Shown: in pieces, positions 1 through 11,700 of the stretch
Position numbering within the stretch: position 1 is the first letter of the stretch
How the letters are laid out: each line of letters starts with the position of its first letter
From: Branchiostoma floridae
Taxonomy: Eukaryota > Chordata > Leptocardii > Amphioxiformes > Branchiostomatidae
Direction: 5' to 3'
NCBI RefSeq assembly: GCF_000003815.2
Contig: NC_049981.1
Coordinates: 31,186,291 to 31,211,755 of the forward strand
DNA length: 25,465 bases
Notes under the pieces: generated by a model
Seen by the model: the letters and a program-made list of their open reading frames with translations, nothing else
Told to the model about the DNA's origin: nothing
The model's database searches: none
Translations under genes and position numbers: made by a program

Positions 1-1328
1 GGATAATGAAGACCGGGGACAATAAAATGATAAAGATATAGGAACAACAAGACCGTAAGGTTCTCAATGGCGTCTTGTACTTTGACAAATGGGTTCTTAA
101 AGACTTGGGGGTCTCCTTGGGGGCCTTAATTATAGACCTAATGTATTTGAAATGTCACTTTTCAATGTTAGGAACTCTTTTGTCTCAGCAGAAGTGCTGG
201 AAAGGTTTGTGTCTGTGTGTTTGACTCTGAGCGCAGATCTGTGATGTTCGATGTGACTTGTACGCAGTTGTATGGCGACCTTCGAGAAGGTGACAAGCCC
301 AAAGGGCTGACTGTGCAGCCAGATGCGAACCGATCGTTTTATAAAGATAACATCTTACATAGGAACCACTTCCTTGTGACGTGCTCTTTTGATGTGATGA
401 TGGAGAATATTATGATATCAGATTTTAATTGTAAACCAGCCTGAAGGCTGCTATGGGTCCTGTTCTTGTGGTTGATGAGTAAACCAGTCATCATCATCAT
501 TCAGTCATCACCAACAAGAGGAGGACCTAACGTCAGGTGAAGGACGTCGTGTTTTTGAACGGTAGGAATGTTGACGTCCGTGGTGGCATATCCCCGGGGC
601 TTGGTCAATTGTTAATGTCCTTCCGATGTCCTTACGTCTGTCACTTTCTAACAGGAGACTCTCTTGTCTCTACTGAAGTGTTCAAAAGATTTATGTGTTG
701 TACATTTATCAGTCAATTCTATAACATGTCGGATGTCTCATGCGTCATCCATAAATCACAGAAACTGCAGTAGATGCTTTTTGACATCTGTAGAACTTCG
801 TTCAAAATCAAATTAAGTTATTGTGGTTTATAATTGCTAGAGGCAACCATGGTTCCCGACCCTCTTGATGAGGATGGGACTAGGTGAGGTGAGGGTGAGA
901 TTTACAATTAGCGAGTAAAAGGGATAATGAAGACTGGGGACAATAAAATGATAAAGATATAGGAACAACAAGACGTCTTGTACTTTGACAAACTTGGGGG
1001 TCTCCTTGGGGGGCTCAATTATAGACTTAATGTATTCCAAATGTCACTTTTCAATGTTAGGAACTCTTTTGTCTCAACAGAAGTGTTAGAAGGGTTTGTG
1101 TCTGTGTGTTTGACTCTGAGCGCAGATCTGTGATGTTCGATGTGACTGGTACGCAGTTGTACGGTACCTTCTAGAATGTGACAAGCCCGAAGGGTTCATT
1201 GTGCAGTCAGATGCGAACCAATCGTTTCATGGAGATAACATCTTACATAGGAACCACTTCCTTGTGACGTTTTCTCTTGATGTGATGGAGGAAGCTGACT
1301 GGCACCTGCCGTCAAGGTGGCGAAGCGC
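1..1328. repeat. Tandem units of an unclassified ~0.9 kb repeat
   Basis: Positions 1-430 recur at about 923-1290: the shared opening GGATAATGAAGAC, the GGGGACAATAAAATG stretch and the segment around CATAGGAACCACTTCC. Positions 413-900 recur at 3629-4140 (for example ATCAGATTT-AATTGTAAACC and AGGACGTCGTGTTTTTGAAC). The second unit therefore runs from 923 to about 4150 and is split by the CA repeat and the inserted element. Short open frames inside it show no recognisable protein. Its class is unknown. Confidence 0.75.
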
Positions 1329-1336
1329 GCTGATGC

Positions 1337-1525
1337 GTGTGTATCTGCGTGTGTGTGTGCGTCTGTCTGTCTGTTCTGCTGGAGGCAATAATCACAGACT
1401 TCGGCGGAACAGACAGACAGACGCACACAAATACACACAAACGCATGCGCGCGCACACGCGCGCAAATCTAGACGAGCGCGCACGCACACACAAACACAC
1501 GCGCGCGCACTCACACACACACATA
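1337..1525. repeat. GT then CA microsatellite with a 22-bp perfect hairpin
   Basis: A GT-rich run (1337-1380) is followed by a CA/CG-rich run (1407-1525). The arms 1355-1376 and 1407-1428 are exact reverse complements around a 30-nt loop. Long threonine/histidine-like frames here come from the dinucleotide repeat. Confidence 0.85.
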
Positions 1526-3488
1526 AGGTGGGTTTACACCTGCGTATATTTCCAAGTGCGCATTATTTCCGCATGAAATTTTGTCAATACGCGGCCGAAC
1601 GCCCAACATTTGGATTTTTTTTGGAATAAATTAAATTGTACGTCGAGCCCATCTGGCGTTTGAATTACGACTTCAGCGTTTTCATTTCGCATGAGATGCG
1701 TATGATTGCAACTGAAATGCGCAACAAAATTTTCCGTACTGCGAATAGATTCGTATGGGGTACGTATGTTGGGCGTTTTCCGGACGCACACATCGTCTAC
1801 CGACCGCATGCCTGACGCACCTGGTGCTAACTGCATTCCAAACGCATTTCAGGTGTGTCAGAGGAACAGTTTCTGTTACATATACTTTTGTTTGCGAGCA
1901 TTGCCAATAGAGTATTTTTGTTAGAGGAACCCTTTGTACTACGTATGCTTTTGTTTACAGGCAGTGCAAGTAGAACATTGACAAGTAAACAGTGAAGAGG
2001 TTTTTTTTATTCATTTGCGAAGCAGTGAAGCAGTGACACTGTGCTTTTACAGTAATGTGGGCCATCATTTACCTTAAGAAGTTATGTGCACTGTTAAGAT
2101 TGTGTTTGTTTTCACTTTGTCCTTAATGATTTCCCCTATCATCTTAGTATTTCAACTACTATAAAAATCACACCCATACACACCACAAAACGTATTCAAG
2201 ATCTTTATCAAACACGTAAATTAAACAATTATGAAACCTTACGCCCTCTTTCAAAGTTGTAATATGGCTCTATATTACACCTTTATATCATGTGGTTCTA
2301 CACACAAAAAAGTGCCATTATCAGCAAATTAAGTCAAATATCTGTTACACAAAATGGCACGTGTGTCACACAAATTGACCCAGTGCTTGAGCAGGTTCCT
2401 CTACATCTTCCCGTCCCTGGAGGCTCTGTTGGGACCAGTGTCCTGCATTCATGGTGTCCTGCAAGTTGTGACCATCTCTCCATGCCCCCGGTACAAATTC
2501 GTCGGTCCTGGCCTGGATCTGACATCATAAACCGGAAGATTCCAAAAAATCCCTATCGACCAGAGGATTTGTCCATTCTGTCCAGAGCTAATAGAAGACG
2601 AATATCACTTTATGGTTGTATGTCCCAAATATTCCGATATACGCAATTCTCTATACAGAAGGCTGTCATTTTGTACACAAGGATTTATCCAAATGGACCT
2701 GAAGTGCAAATTCAAATACATAATGACATGTGACAATCCCTGCATGGCAGATATAGGAAAATATATCAAAGAAGGTTTAGACATTAGAAATTCCCCAAAT
2801 GATTGTAAAAGCCTCCAATGATTGTAAGAAACTTATCCCATACTACAACTCCTGTATTAGTTAGATAAGCCTTAAGTTAAGTTATAGCACTGTAGTTATG
2901 TAGATGCCATACTTTGTACCTCGTACAATTGTTGTGCAATAAAGTTATATACATCTTGAGATGATTTTTTTTGTCTGGACCTTCGTATTTATTCCAAATC
3001 TGGAGTGTGCGTCGATCACGCTATCAGTACGCGTAGTATGCGCAAAGCGATCGCAGAACGCACGGTACTAAATCGTGATCTATGTGTGCATTCGTAATAC
3101 GGTCGCTCATGGTGCGTTGTGTCTGCGCTGTAAGAACGCTATGTACTCGCAATACCGCGATTTCCGCGTATTACTGCGTATAAAGCGCAAACATGTAGCG
3201 TCTTCATAGCGCAATCGACCGACGTGGGACCACTGTATTGCGCATCCATAACGTTTTGGGCACCAAACTGCGTACGAATGATAGTTTTGTGCATGTCCAA
3301 AACTATCAGGCGAACTGGGCGTATATTTTCGTTTGCCTGCGACCGTGAAACTTTCTAAAGACGATTCAGATGCGATAGAGGTGCGACTTGTGCGTGCGGC
3401 CGCGTATTGAAGAAATCAGTCAAAATGTCGAAAAATGTCAAAACGGAACTCATGCGGCATGAAAATATACGCAGGTGTAAACCCACCT
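1526..3488. mobile_element. 1.96 kb DNA-transposon-like element with 26-bp perfect TIRs
   Basis: The ends AGGTGGGTTTACACC (1526-1551 for the full arm) and its exact reverse complement (3463-3488) bound the element. ATA on both sides (1523-1525 and 3489-3491) is a likely 3-bp target duplication. Sub-terminal parts also pair imperfectly (TCAATACGCGGCCG near both ends). It sits inside a CA microsatellite. No transposase is visible, so it is non-autonomous. A 3-bp duplication occurs in PIF/Harbinger and some other families, and I do not assign one. A retrotransposon tail is nested at 2531-2955. Confidence 0.8.
2531..2955 (+). mobile_element. 3' end of a non-LTR retrotransposon (C-terminal zinc-knuckle region)
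   Basis: The frame 2531-2821 reads TGRFQKIPIDQRICPFC, then ELIEDEYHFMVVCPKYSDIR, which is the C-x2-C ... H ... C motif found after the reverse transcriptase in many LINE-type ORF2 proteins. A stop at 2819-2821 and a 3' tail ending GTGCAATAAAGTTATATAC follow. An upstream in-frame TAA at 2528 and loss of the reverse transcriptase show a 5'-truncated, dead copy. Related tails occur in minus orientation at 8123 and 13603. Confidence 0.75.
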
Positions 3489-3630
3489 ATACACACACAT
3501 ACACGCACACACACACGCACGCGCACTCACACAAACACACACACACACGCGCGCGCGCGCGCGCGCGCACTCACACACACTCACACGCACACACACACAC
3601 ACAGATACACACACACACACTCACACACAG
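3489..3630. repeat. CA/CG dinucleotide microsatellite
   Basis: This is a near-continuous run of ACAC with a central alternating GC block (about 3547-3570). It is the right half of the microsatellite that the 1.96 kb element split. Confidence 0.9.
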
Positions 3631-3964
3631 CAGATATCAGATTTCAATTGTAAACCAGCCTGTCAATTCAGCCATTTAAGGCTGATATTGGTCTTGTTCT
3701 TGTTGTTATTGAATAACCAGTCATCATCATCACCATTCAGTCATCATCAACAAGAGGAGGACCTAACGTCAGGTGAAGGACGTCGTGTTTTTGAACGGTA
3801 GGAATGTTGACGTCCGTGGTGGCATATCCCCGGGGCTTGGTCAATTGTAAGCGTCCTTCCGATGGCCTTACGCCTGTCACTTTCTAACAGGAGACTCTCT
3901 TGTCTCCACTGAAGTGTTCAAAAGATGTATGTGTTGTGCATTTGTCAGTGTATTCTATAGCGTG

Positions 3965-4768
3965 TCGGTTGTCTCACGAGTCATCCATAAATCACAGAAA
4001 CTGCAGTAGATGTTTTTTGACATCTGTAGAGCTTCGTTCAAAATCAAATTAAGTTATTGTGGTTTATAATTGCTAGAGGCAGCCATGGTTCCCGACCCTC
4101 TTGATGAGGATGGGACTAGATGAGGTGAGGGTGAGGTTTATAATTAGCGAGTACAACGGATGATGAAGACTGGGGACAATAAAATGATAAAGATATAGGA
4201 ACAACAAGACCGTAAGGTTCTCAATGACGTCTTGTACTTTGACAAATGGGTTCTTAAAGACTTGGGGGTCTCTTTGGAGGGTCTGTCAATTAATTCATAG
4301 GCGACCTCCTAATGTATTTCAAATGTCACTTTTCTCTCTAGTCTCAACAGGACGTCGTGTTTATGGACAAGAATGTTGACGTCCGTGGTGGCATATCCCT
4401 GGGGCTTGGTCAATTACAGGCGTCCTTCCGATGGCCTTACGCCTGTCACTTCCAGCACTTTCGTTGCGACAAAAGAGTTCCTTCCATTGAAAAGTGACAT
4501 TTCAAGTAAATTAGGAGGACGCCTATAATTGAGGCCCCCCAAGGAGACCCCCAAGTCTTTAAGAACCCATTTGTCAAAGCACAAGACGTCCCTGAGAACC
4601 TCAAGTCTTCTTGTTCCTAATTTTATTGGTCCCCAGTCTTCATGATCCTTTTAATAGCTAATTATAAACCACAAGATTTTATTGTGATAAGTACGTTATA
4701 CAGATGTTTAAACATATACTGCAGTTTCTATGATTTAAGGATGACGCGTGAGACAATCTTGTTTTGCC
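3965..4768. repeat. Large imperfect inverted repeat (foldback) of the upstream repeat family
   Basis: The arm 3965-4333 and the arm 4489-4768 are reverse complements with gaps. For example, GACAATAAAATGATAAAG pairs with the stretch near 4620, and the CAGAAACTGCAGTAGATG stretch pairs near 4705-4730. The centre (4334-4488) carries another partial copy of the 3778-3890 segment. Large IRs of this type suggest a foldback transposon or an inverted duplication. Confidence 0.7.
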
Positions 4769-4938
4769 CCCTCAGGGCTAGATTTTCACTTGATGGGAGG
4801 GCAGCAACTCGTGTCACTTCAAATTTGTAACTGTCACCAACCGGACAGTGCCGCGTAATTCACCATGTCAAGTGGACTGACAAAACTCGTTACAACATAC
4901 AAAACAATTATCACAAAAAAATACGTATTGTCTATCAT

Positions 4939-5070
4939 TAGCCAACCAACCAACCAACCAACCAACCAACCAACAAATCAACAAACCAACCAACAAACAA
5001 AAAAACAAAAAAAGAAAGAAACAAAGAAACAAAGAAAGAAACAAAGAAACAAAGAAACAGACAAACAGTG
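4939..5070. repeat. CCAA tetranucleotide run followed by A-rich AAAC/AAAG run
   Basis: CCAA repeats about nine times (4939-4975) and is followed by AAAC/AAAG/AAAGA units to about 5070. The rest of 4769-5413 shows no gene, exon or clear repeat to me. Confidence 0.9.
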
Positions 5071-5413
5071 CTGTCTTTGCGTGAGCAAAGAGAAGGAATG
5101 ACGATGCTCCAATATCAAAGTAAACGCCGACACTGATATTATTCATTCCACTTTAAGAGCCTGCCATTATTCAGGATCGCTAACGTCGATCTGTGTAAAA
5201 GCGAGAACCACCAAAATCTGCGTAACGCAACCTGTCCGCGGCTGTAGCCGGCATATGTGGGCGGGTCGCTATAGGCGCGATTTTATCGGGCTAACTCCTT
5301 TTCTGACATGATGTTGGGTCAATCAGACTTCATCCCCTCTGGCGAAGCATGTAGGAATTGCACGAACACACACACACGTTTTTTGGGGGCAACAACTACT
5401 GGTTCTACTTCGT

Positions 5414-5528
5414 ACTGCAGCTAGGTGTCGCTCCTGCACTGTGCGGAGTGCGGTCCCAGTGATTCAATCATTTCTGCCCCTGTTGCTCCACGGTGATGCA
5501 GTCCGAGTTTGCTTTTCTGAAGGGCTCA
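5414..5528 (+). pseudogene. Decayed duplicate of Amt visible exon 1 and its upstream intron
   Basis: The stretch starting ACTGCAGCTAGGTGTCG matches the stretch at 5577 just before the true exon. It leads to an ATG at 5496 reading MQSEFAFLKG, against [11 protein letters not shown] in the true exon. The acceptor-equivalent position reads CCACGG where the true exon has CCCCAG, so the AG is lost. Similarity ends within about 12 codons and no donor remains. It is a dead tandem copy in the intron. Confidence 0.7.
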
Positions 5529-5679
5529 AAAACATGTAATACATGTATATATACAATTATATCATATTATATATAGACTGCAGCTAGGTGTCGTTGCTGC
5601 ACTTTGCGGAATGCGGCCCTTGTAATTAAAGTTATTTTTGTCCTCTTCATCGACGTATTCTGTTCCCGTTGTTCCCCAG

Positions 5680-5769
5680 TGATGCAGTCCGGGTTCGCCT
5701 TCCTGGAGGCCGGCTCCGTCAGGAGTAAGAACACCACCAACATCCTCATCAAGAACATGCTCGACATCT
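5680..5769 (+). CDS. Amt visible exon 1: end of helix 1 and following loop
   Basis: The acceptor CCCCAG ends at 5679 and the donor GTGAGT starts at 5770. The exon opens with two bases of a split codon, then reads [17 protein letters not shown] and on to NMLDI, the family's conserved end of helix 1 and first loop. It leaves one base (phase 1) for the next exon. The ATG at 5682 is an internal methionine, because family members have most of helix 1 before it, so it is not taken as the start. A decayed duplicate lies just upstream at 5414-5528. Confidence 0.93.
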
Positions 5770-8700
5770 GTGAGTAGAAAAAACGTTTTCAACAAGTGCT
5801 CATCCTTTAGATGCGTAGAACTATGTAAAATCATACTTTATTCAGATCAAGGAGGTTGAAAAAAATATAAAAGAAAGTAACATTCATCCCAGGTCACACG
5901 GGTCATTACTAACCGAACATGCACCGGGACATTAACAGACTGACACAAGACGTTACATAAACAATATTGCACAGTTGAGTTCACTATTACTTTTGACCTG
6001 GATGTCCTATGGTCTTGATCTCTTGTTGCGACTTGTTCTTAGCTCGGTTGAGTAGAAATATACAATAAAAGTCTTCATTCATTAAAGTGCTAGCCAAATG
6101 TCCGTCTCACATGGGATAGATACTTTTGATGCTAGGAGAAGAAAACTAACGTATGCATCCACAGCATCGCCACATCAGAAAATAACATCATCTCTCGCTT
6201 TTTCCACTCCACAGCATATTCTGGACACACTACGTCAATCTCATCTACAAAAGCCCCGGCTGATCCCATTGAACTTTTTTATTGTCGATAAACTGTATTC
6301 ATGCTGCTGTATTATGTGTGTTTTATATTTGTTTTTCATGTGATATGGGCCAAGTGCCTGCAATAAAGTTGAAATGATTAATTTTCGTTCAGTCATCACC
6401 GGGCTGTGCTACTGGATGTTCGGCTACGCCTTCGCGTTCGGCCAGGTCGGGAACCCCTTCATCGGACACTCCGACTTCTTCGCGGGGAGTCTCCGGCACT
6501 CCCCAGACCCAGCCTTCTGGTTCTTCCAGGTTTGTTGGTTTGTTTGTTTGTTTATTTGTAACTGTTTCACGGCCTAACATCGGCGTCACGCAGCAGGCAA
6601 AGCGAGCTCTACCGACAAGTCTGCAAGCTCTGGAGTTTGAAATTCGGTGCACCTTCTGAAGAATAACGAGTTGCCATTGATAGCACATTTCTTTGTTCCT
6701 TTCATTGTACATTTTACGATGATAGATAAACTACCACGATTCTGTTACCAAATCCTTGCAGATTTTTTGTTCTTTTTCAATCAGTTAAGTCAAATGAATG
6801 AGTAAAAACGTATGAGCGATTTACACAGATTGTGTATCGTTCCAGTTCGTGTTCTGCGCCACCGCTACCACCATCGTGTCGGGGGCAATGGCCGAGCGGA
6901 CGGAGTTCGTCTGTTACCTGGTCTACTGTGTCGTCATCGGAGGTGAGATGTTTCCAAGTTTGCCGAGAGAATTAAGAGTAACACAGCAGGGCAAAAACAT
7001 ATCCTTGAATCGGACGGTTTTTCTACGACCACTTTCATTTATGTCTGTAAAATGTTTTAGATTTACAAAAACCTACCTTTGGAAAGGATTGGTGAGAAGT
7101 TTTGTACTTGCTCAAAACACTAAAACACTGATGGTTGCTCAGTGGTCAATCAATCATTTTTGGGCATCACCTGCCTGTAATACACCTCTCTCTGGCATGT
7201 TCTAATGTCGGCCATGTTCTAGTTGACACCGGTTCTATCTATCAAATAGCTCGACGGCCACACTGACTTTGGATGCATTTTATTGATGACATCCTATGGA
7301 GAACTCAAAACTAATGCGCAAGGGCGAGAAAGGACAGGTCCTGCAGAAGAATGCCACAGGGCTAACCTACAGGGCTAAACATCTAGTCCATTCTTTCCCA
7401 GGCTTGATTCATCTATGTTCATCTCTAGTAAGACTGTAAGAGACAATCGTCGCCATTTCAATCATGTTTTTATTGCCATTCTTGTTTAAAGAGAGGGGCA
7501 AGGGTGATGCTGCCCCATACCGTGACCTTGTGCCCAGTTTCCCTGGAGAGCAGATCCTCTGGCAAGCATTACATTCTGATCGACCAGGGATACTACTAGG
7601 TCACATGTGGCCACAGTGTATTTTTTTTTTTTACAACAGGCAAAAATCAATATGCGCGCGGATGTTAAGCTAAGGGCACAACCCGCCGTACGTGCAATGT
7701 GTCCGTACGTTTTTTGGGGCGGCCACGTCCGCCACGTATTTCTGAAAACGTTCAGGCTGCACAGGGCAGGCGCATACTGGCACGTACACAGCACGTATTT
7801 GCACGTACGGCGGGTTGTGCCCTTAGCTTTATCCACAGAATTCAGTGTGGCCTAAAATAGACTGTAGCCATCCTTACCTCTGTGAGTGTCCTGACTTGGC
7901 GGTCTGCGTGAGCGTTTCGATAACTTCCTGTGATTGTGATTCCACAGGGTTCATGTATCCGGTAGTGACGCACTGGGCCTGGTCTGACGTCGGCTGGCTG
8001 GCGAACGGGCCTGGCGGGATAGTGTACAAGGTCAGAGGTCACTCCTTTCATTATATGCAGGAATCTCTAGATCTATGTATACATCTTGATAAATTCTCGA
8101 AAGAGGCAGAAATTTATTATATAGTAGAACTTTATTGCACGACAATTGTACATGGTACAAAGTATGGCAACAACTATTATATGTCACCAGAGGCTGAGAA
8201 TGAGTCTGGACTCTGGACACAAGTGTAACTGGTTAACAAATTTTAGAAAAGTCTCTGAATCGATATAAAGTGAGTGTTTGTGTCAGTGAAGACCCATCTG
8301 TGGAGACGCTACGCTCCTTTATGGAGCATGCGGACCTGAGATAGAGTGAGTGAGTCTGTGTCGATAGGTAAACTGAATAAAGTAATAACATTCGATCCAA
8401 TACGAGAGGGCTGTGGCATGAACCCAAGGCCTTCGTCAGTACCCAAGACATTCTCTATGCAAACTCGATGTAAAATTCGTCTGTGTTGGTAGGTACCATC
8501 GTTAAGGTTTAACTTTGAAGTTTCGTCCCGAAACCACGTGGGGCACTGCGACCTACGGCCTTCTTAGCACGTCACCGGAACGTACTGCGCCTGCGCGAAA
8601 AGTATAGACATGCTAAACCTTGCTAAACCCCCGGTTTACTAAAGGGCCGCATTTAAGAAAGTACGTGCGTATATAAGGGTAAAATCCCGTGTACGTTTTA

Positions 8701-11700
8701 CATGAAACCATGTCTCTAACATATACTGTGCAACAAGCGGGATTTCAATGCAACGTTGACCAAACCAAGCCCCAAAAACACCAGGGTTCGCGCAGGTGCA
8801 GTACGTTCCGGTGACGTGCTTGTCTTCACCGACTTATTTGAACACGTGACCTTAATGAAGTCACGTGCCCTTATATGACCATGTATTATTATATACCTTT
8901 GTCATGACGACAGTCACCTATCATTGTAAGATTATTAAAATCATTATAAGATACTGGACCGATCCCAAAACCCCGCCCCCTGTTCGATCATGTTCTATTT
9001 CGAACACCTCCGTCAAATACAGCGCTTGTCGGACAGAACTGGCCGCCGCCGCTGTTTAGCTGATAATAACGACTGACTTTTGTTTAGATTTTTTGACCCT
9101 GAAATCCTCTCAGACCGGGCCGAAAAATAATGCGCTGGCTTCTGTGTTGAAGACTATATCCACTGGGTACAGTCATCTGGGGAGGGGGCTGATATAGTTA
9201 TGGTACGGGCGTTATAATTTCAGTCAAAGCGGAAGCGGGATGCACCGCATATTATTACCTTGCTGGTGGGCAAGAGTGCCCGGTTTGTGACATACGGTCG
9301 ATGCACGTGAAAATCAGGGTACATATATCTGTGACAGGGTTTCTGCTGCGTTCGTAGCATGCATAACAGCTGCATTCATGCTCATGATAAAAACGAAATC
9401 AAGAAGAAAGCAGCTCAGGCACTCTTGGAGAGGGAGCTTGTATTACACGCCAACAAATGAGACCCTTCTACAAAGTCTGCCAGTGCAGAGTCCTGTGTCT
9501 TATAAATACCCTGCTCTACACGTGCAACCTGCCCACCATCAATGTAACGTTAATGCTATGCAGTGGCTCTTCGTCCCACAATACCTATACTCGGTGGGTG
9601 TAGTCTTCAACAAAGAATAGCTGAGCATTTTTTTTTTGGCCACTTCTGTTCAACTGAGGCTGTTTTTGACGGAGGTGTTCGAATTAGAATACGGGGTTCC
9701 ACCTTGTTCTATTTGTTCGATATACGTTCGATTGGGATCGGTCCATTGGACTCATCAGCCACAGCAGGACACACCAATCCTGACGCCATGTGATGTCATT
9801 GGTCATCGTCGATGCCGACGGACGAACAAGATTGAAATTATTAATGACGATGATCAAGGAGTTTTTGATATGATTGAGACCTCATTTATCTATCACTTTA
9901 AAATCATTGAAGTATCATCAAATCATTCGAATATAGTACTTTAGTATGTAGACGGCTGTGGATATAAGCTGTACAACAGTACATTTCTAGTTTCCTCTAT
10001 TTTGTTCCACAGGATTTTGCAGGAAGCGGAGTTGTCCACGTGGTGGGCGGAACCACTGCGCTGGTGGGGGCGAAGATACTGGGCCCGCGTATCGGTCGCT
10101 TTAAGGACGGGCAACCTGTGCAGATCCCTGGACACACCGTGCCGGTCAGTATGACTGATATTATCGCCAGATATCACTTACTCCAGCCGCTGGATATAAG
10201 CTTTGTAAACGGTTAGAAGTTTCAGTTTGCATCCAACAGTTTTATACCCTAGGAATTGATATGCAAAGGAGGTGAAGACTAAAAAGAAATTTTAGATAGA
10301 GGTGGTCATCAATGCAGGTTAAGGTGAACTCTCACCCCTTTGGGTACCGGTGCGGCATTGCGGGGTTCGTAGATGACTAAACGAATTTCAGAGAATAAAA
10401 AAGAACGAATTTTCCTCCGTTTTTTGTTTTCTAAGTCATAGTTTTACATATTACGCAAATTTCAAATTATCAAAAATCGCGAAAACAACAACAGTGTCGC
10501 AGTGAACGAACCCCGCAGTGTCACACCTGTGCCCAAGTGCAGAGAAAAAGTGTGGACTCTCTTTAGTACTTGTCTGAACCAAGGAGGCTCCTTGTCTAAT
10601 CATTCTTCACATATCTCCAGCTGGTCGCCCTCGGTGCGTTTATCCTGTTCTTCGGGTTCCTGGCCTTCAACGGCGGCTCGCAGGCCTCCATCTCCGGCGC
10701 CGGGGACGGCCAGATCGTCTCCATCGCCATGGTCAACACGCTCGTGTCCGGGGCAGCGGGAGGTGAGATGGTCAACGGAACTTTTTTTTACTTAATGGTC
10801 ACCACGTAACAAGACCTGAAGGTCATTTCAAGGTGTGGCCTGAAGGCCACTCCATGGTTACCGGTTACATTGTAACCGTAAGAGCATATCTTCTCCCTAG
10901 TTGAGAAACATGATGATTGAGACCAGCTCAATTGCTCACTAAGAGTGAGGACTAACTGACCCAAGAGGCGAAGCAGGGGTTGCGAAGGCTGCTCGGGAAA
11001 AAAATCCCTACCCCACTTAAGCCAGAATGGTTTGATCCACTCTCACTGGGAAGGTCTCCTACTCTTTTCGATAGGAGTTAAGTATTCACTTTAAACGTCG
11101 GTAGCAGGTGTCAATGTTGTGCCCTTGGAAAAAATACCATATTTGACTTTGTAGCAATTTCCCCACTAAACGTCCCTCTGATAGGACGTGAAACGGAGGC
11201 CCGGTATTTGAGGAGAGCCACATCTCGAGCACGTAAAAGAACCTACCACACCTAATCGAAAAAGAAAAGGGGTCCATTCCGGTGAAGTGGATCAGATAAA
11301 TCAGCCCCGAGTATGCAGCGTGTACTGTTGATCATGATGAGTGCAAACCTGGTGTGTTTTACCATGAGGCGGTTCGCAGGGCATGCAATACAAACAAACA
11401 AACAAACAAACAAACAGACAAACAAACATTCAACACTTTGCTTGTTGAATGCTCATTCATCTTCATCTTTCCACTTCGGACAGAATGTTGATTGAAACTC
11501 CTTTGCGACTACATAAATTCTAGCCTGGGCACCATCCACCATCATGAGTATGCGGTGCCTTTTCCTTTTCCTTTCTGTGGTAAGCAAGCCACAGGGGAAA
11601 GCCAGCGGTAACAACGGAGATCAACGGAGCATGTACAAGTACAAGAGCTACCAACCTAGCATTGATAGCAAACAGTCTACAGTCCTACGGACCTTTCCTC

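Noticed and set aside
1196-1629. Open frames of 70-142 codons over the GT/CA tract
   Set aside because: They come from the dinucleotide repeat being open in several frames. No domain is visible.
1534-1924. 72-100-codon frames at the left end of the 1.96 kb element
   Set aside because: They overlap the terminal inverted repeat on both strands and resemble no transposase.
3407-3679. Threonine/histidine-rich 90-codon frame
   Set aside because: It translates a CA microsatellite.
4865-5101. QPTN-repeat protein frame
   Set aside because: It translates CCAA and A-rich simple repeats, with no start context or splice evidence.
6389-6712. Minus-strand 107-codon frame over visible exon 2
   Set aside because: It is a shadow of the GC-rich Amt exon on the opposite strand.
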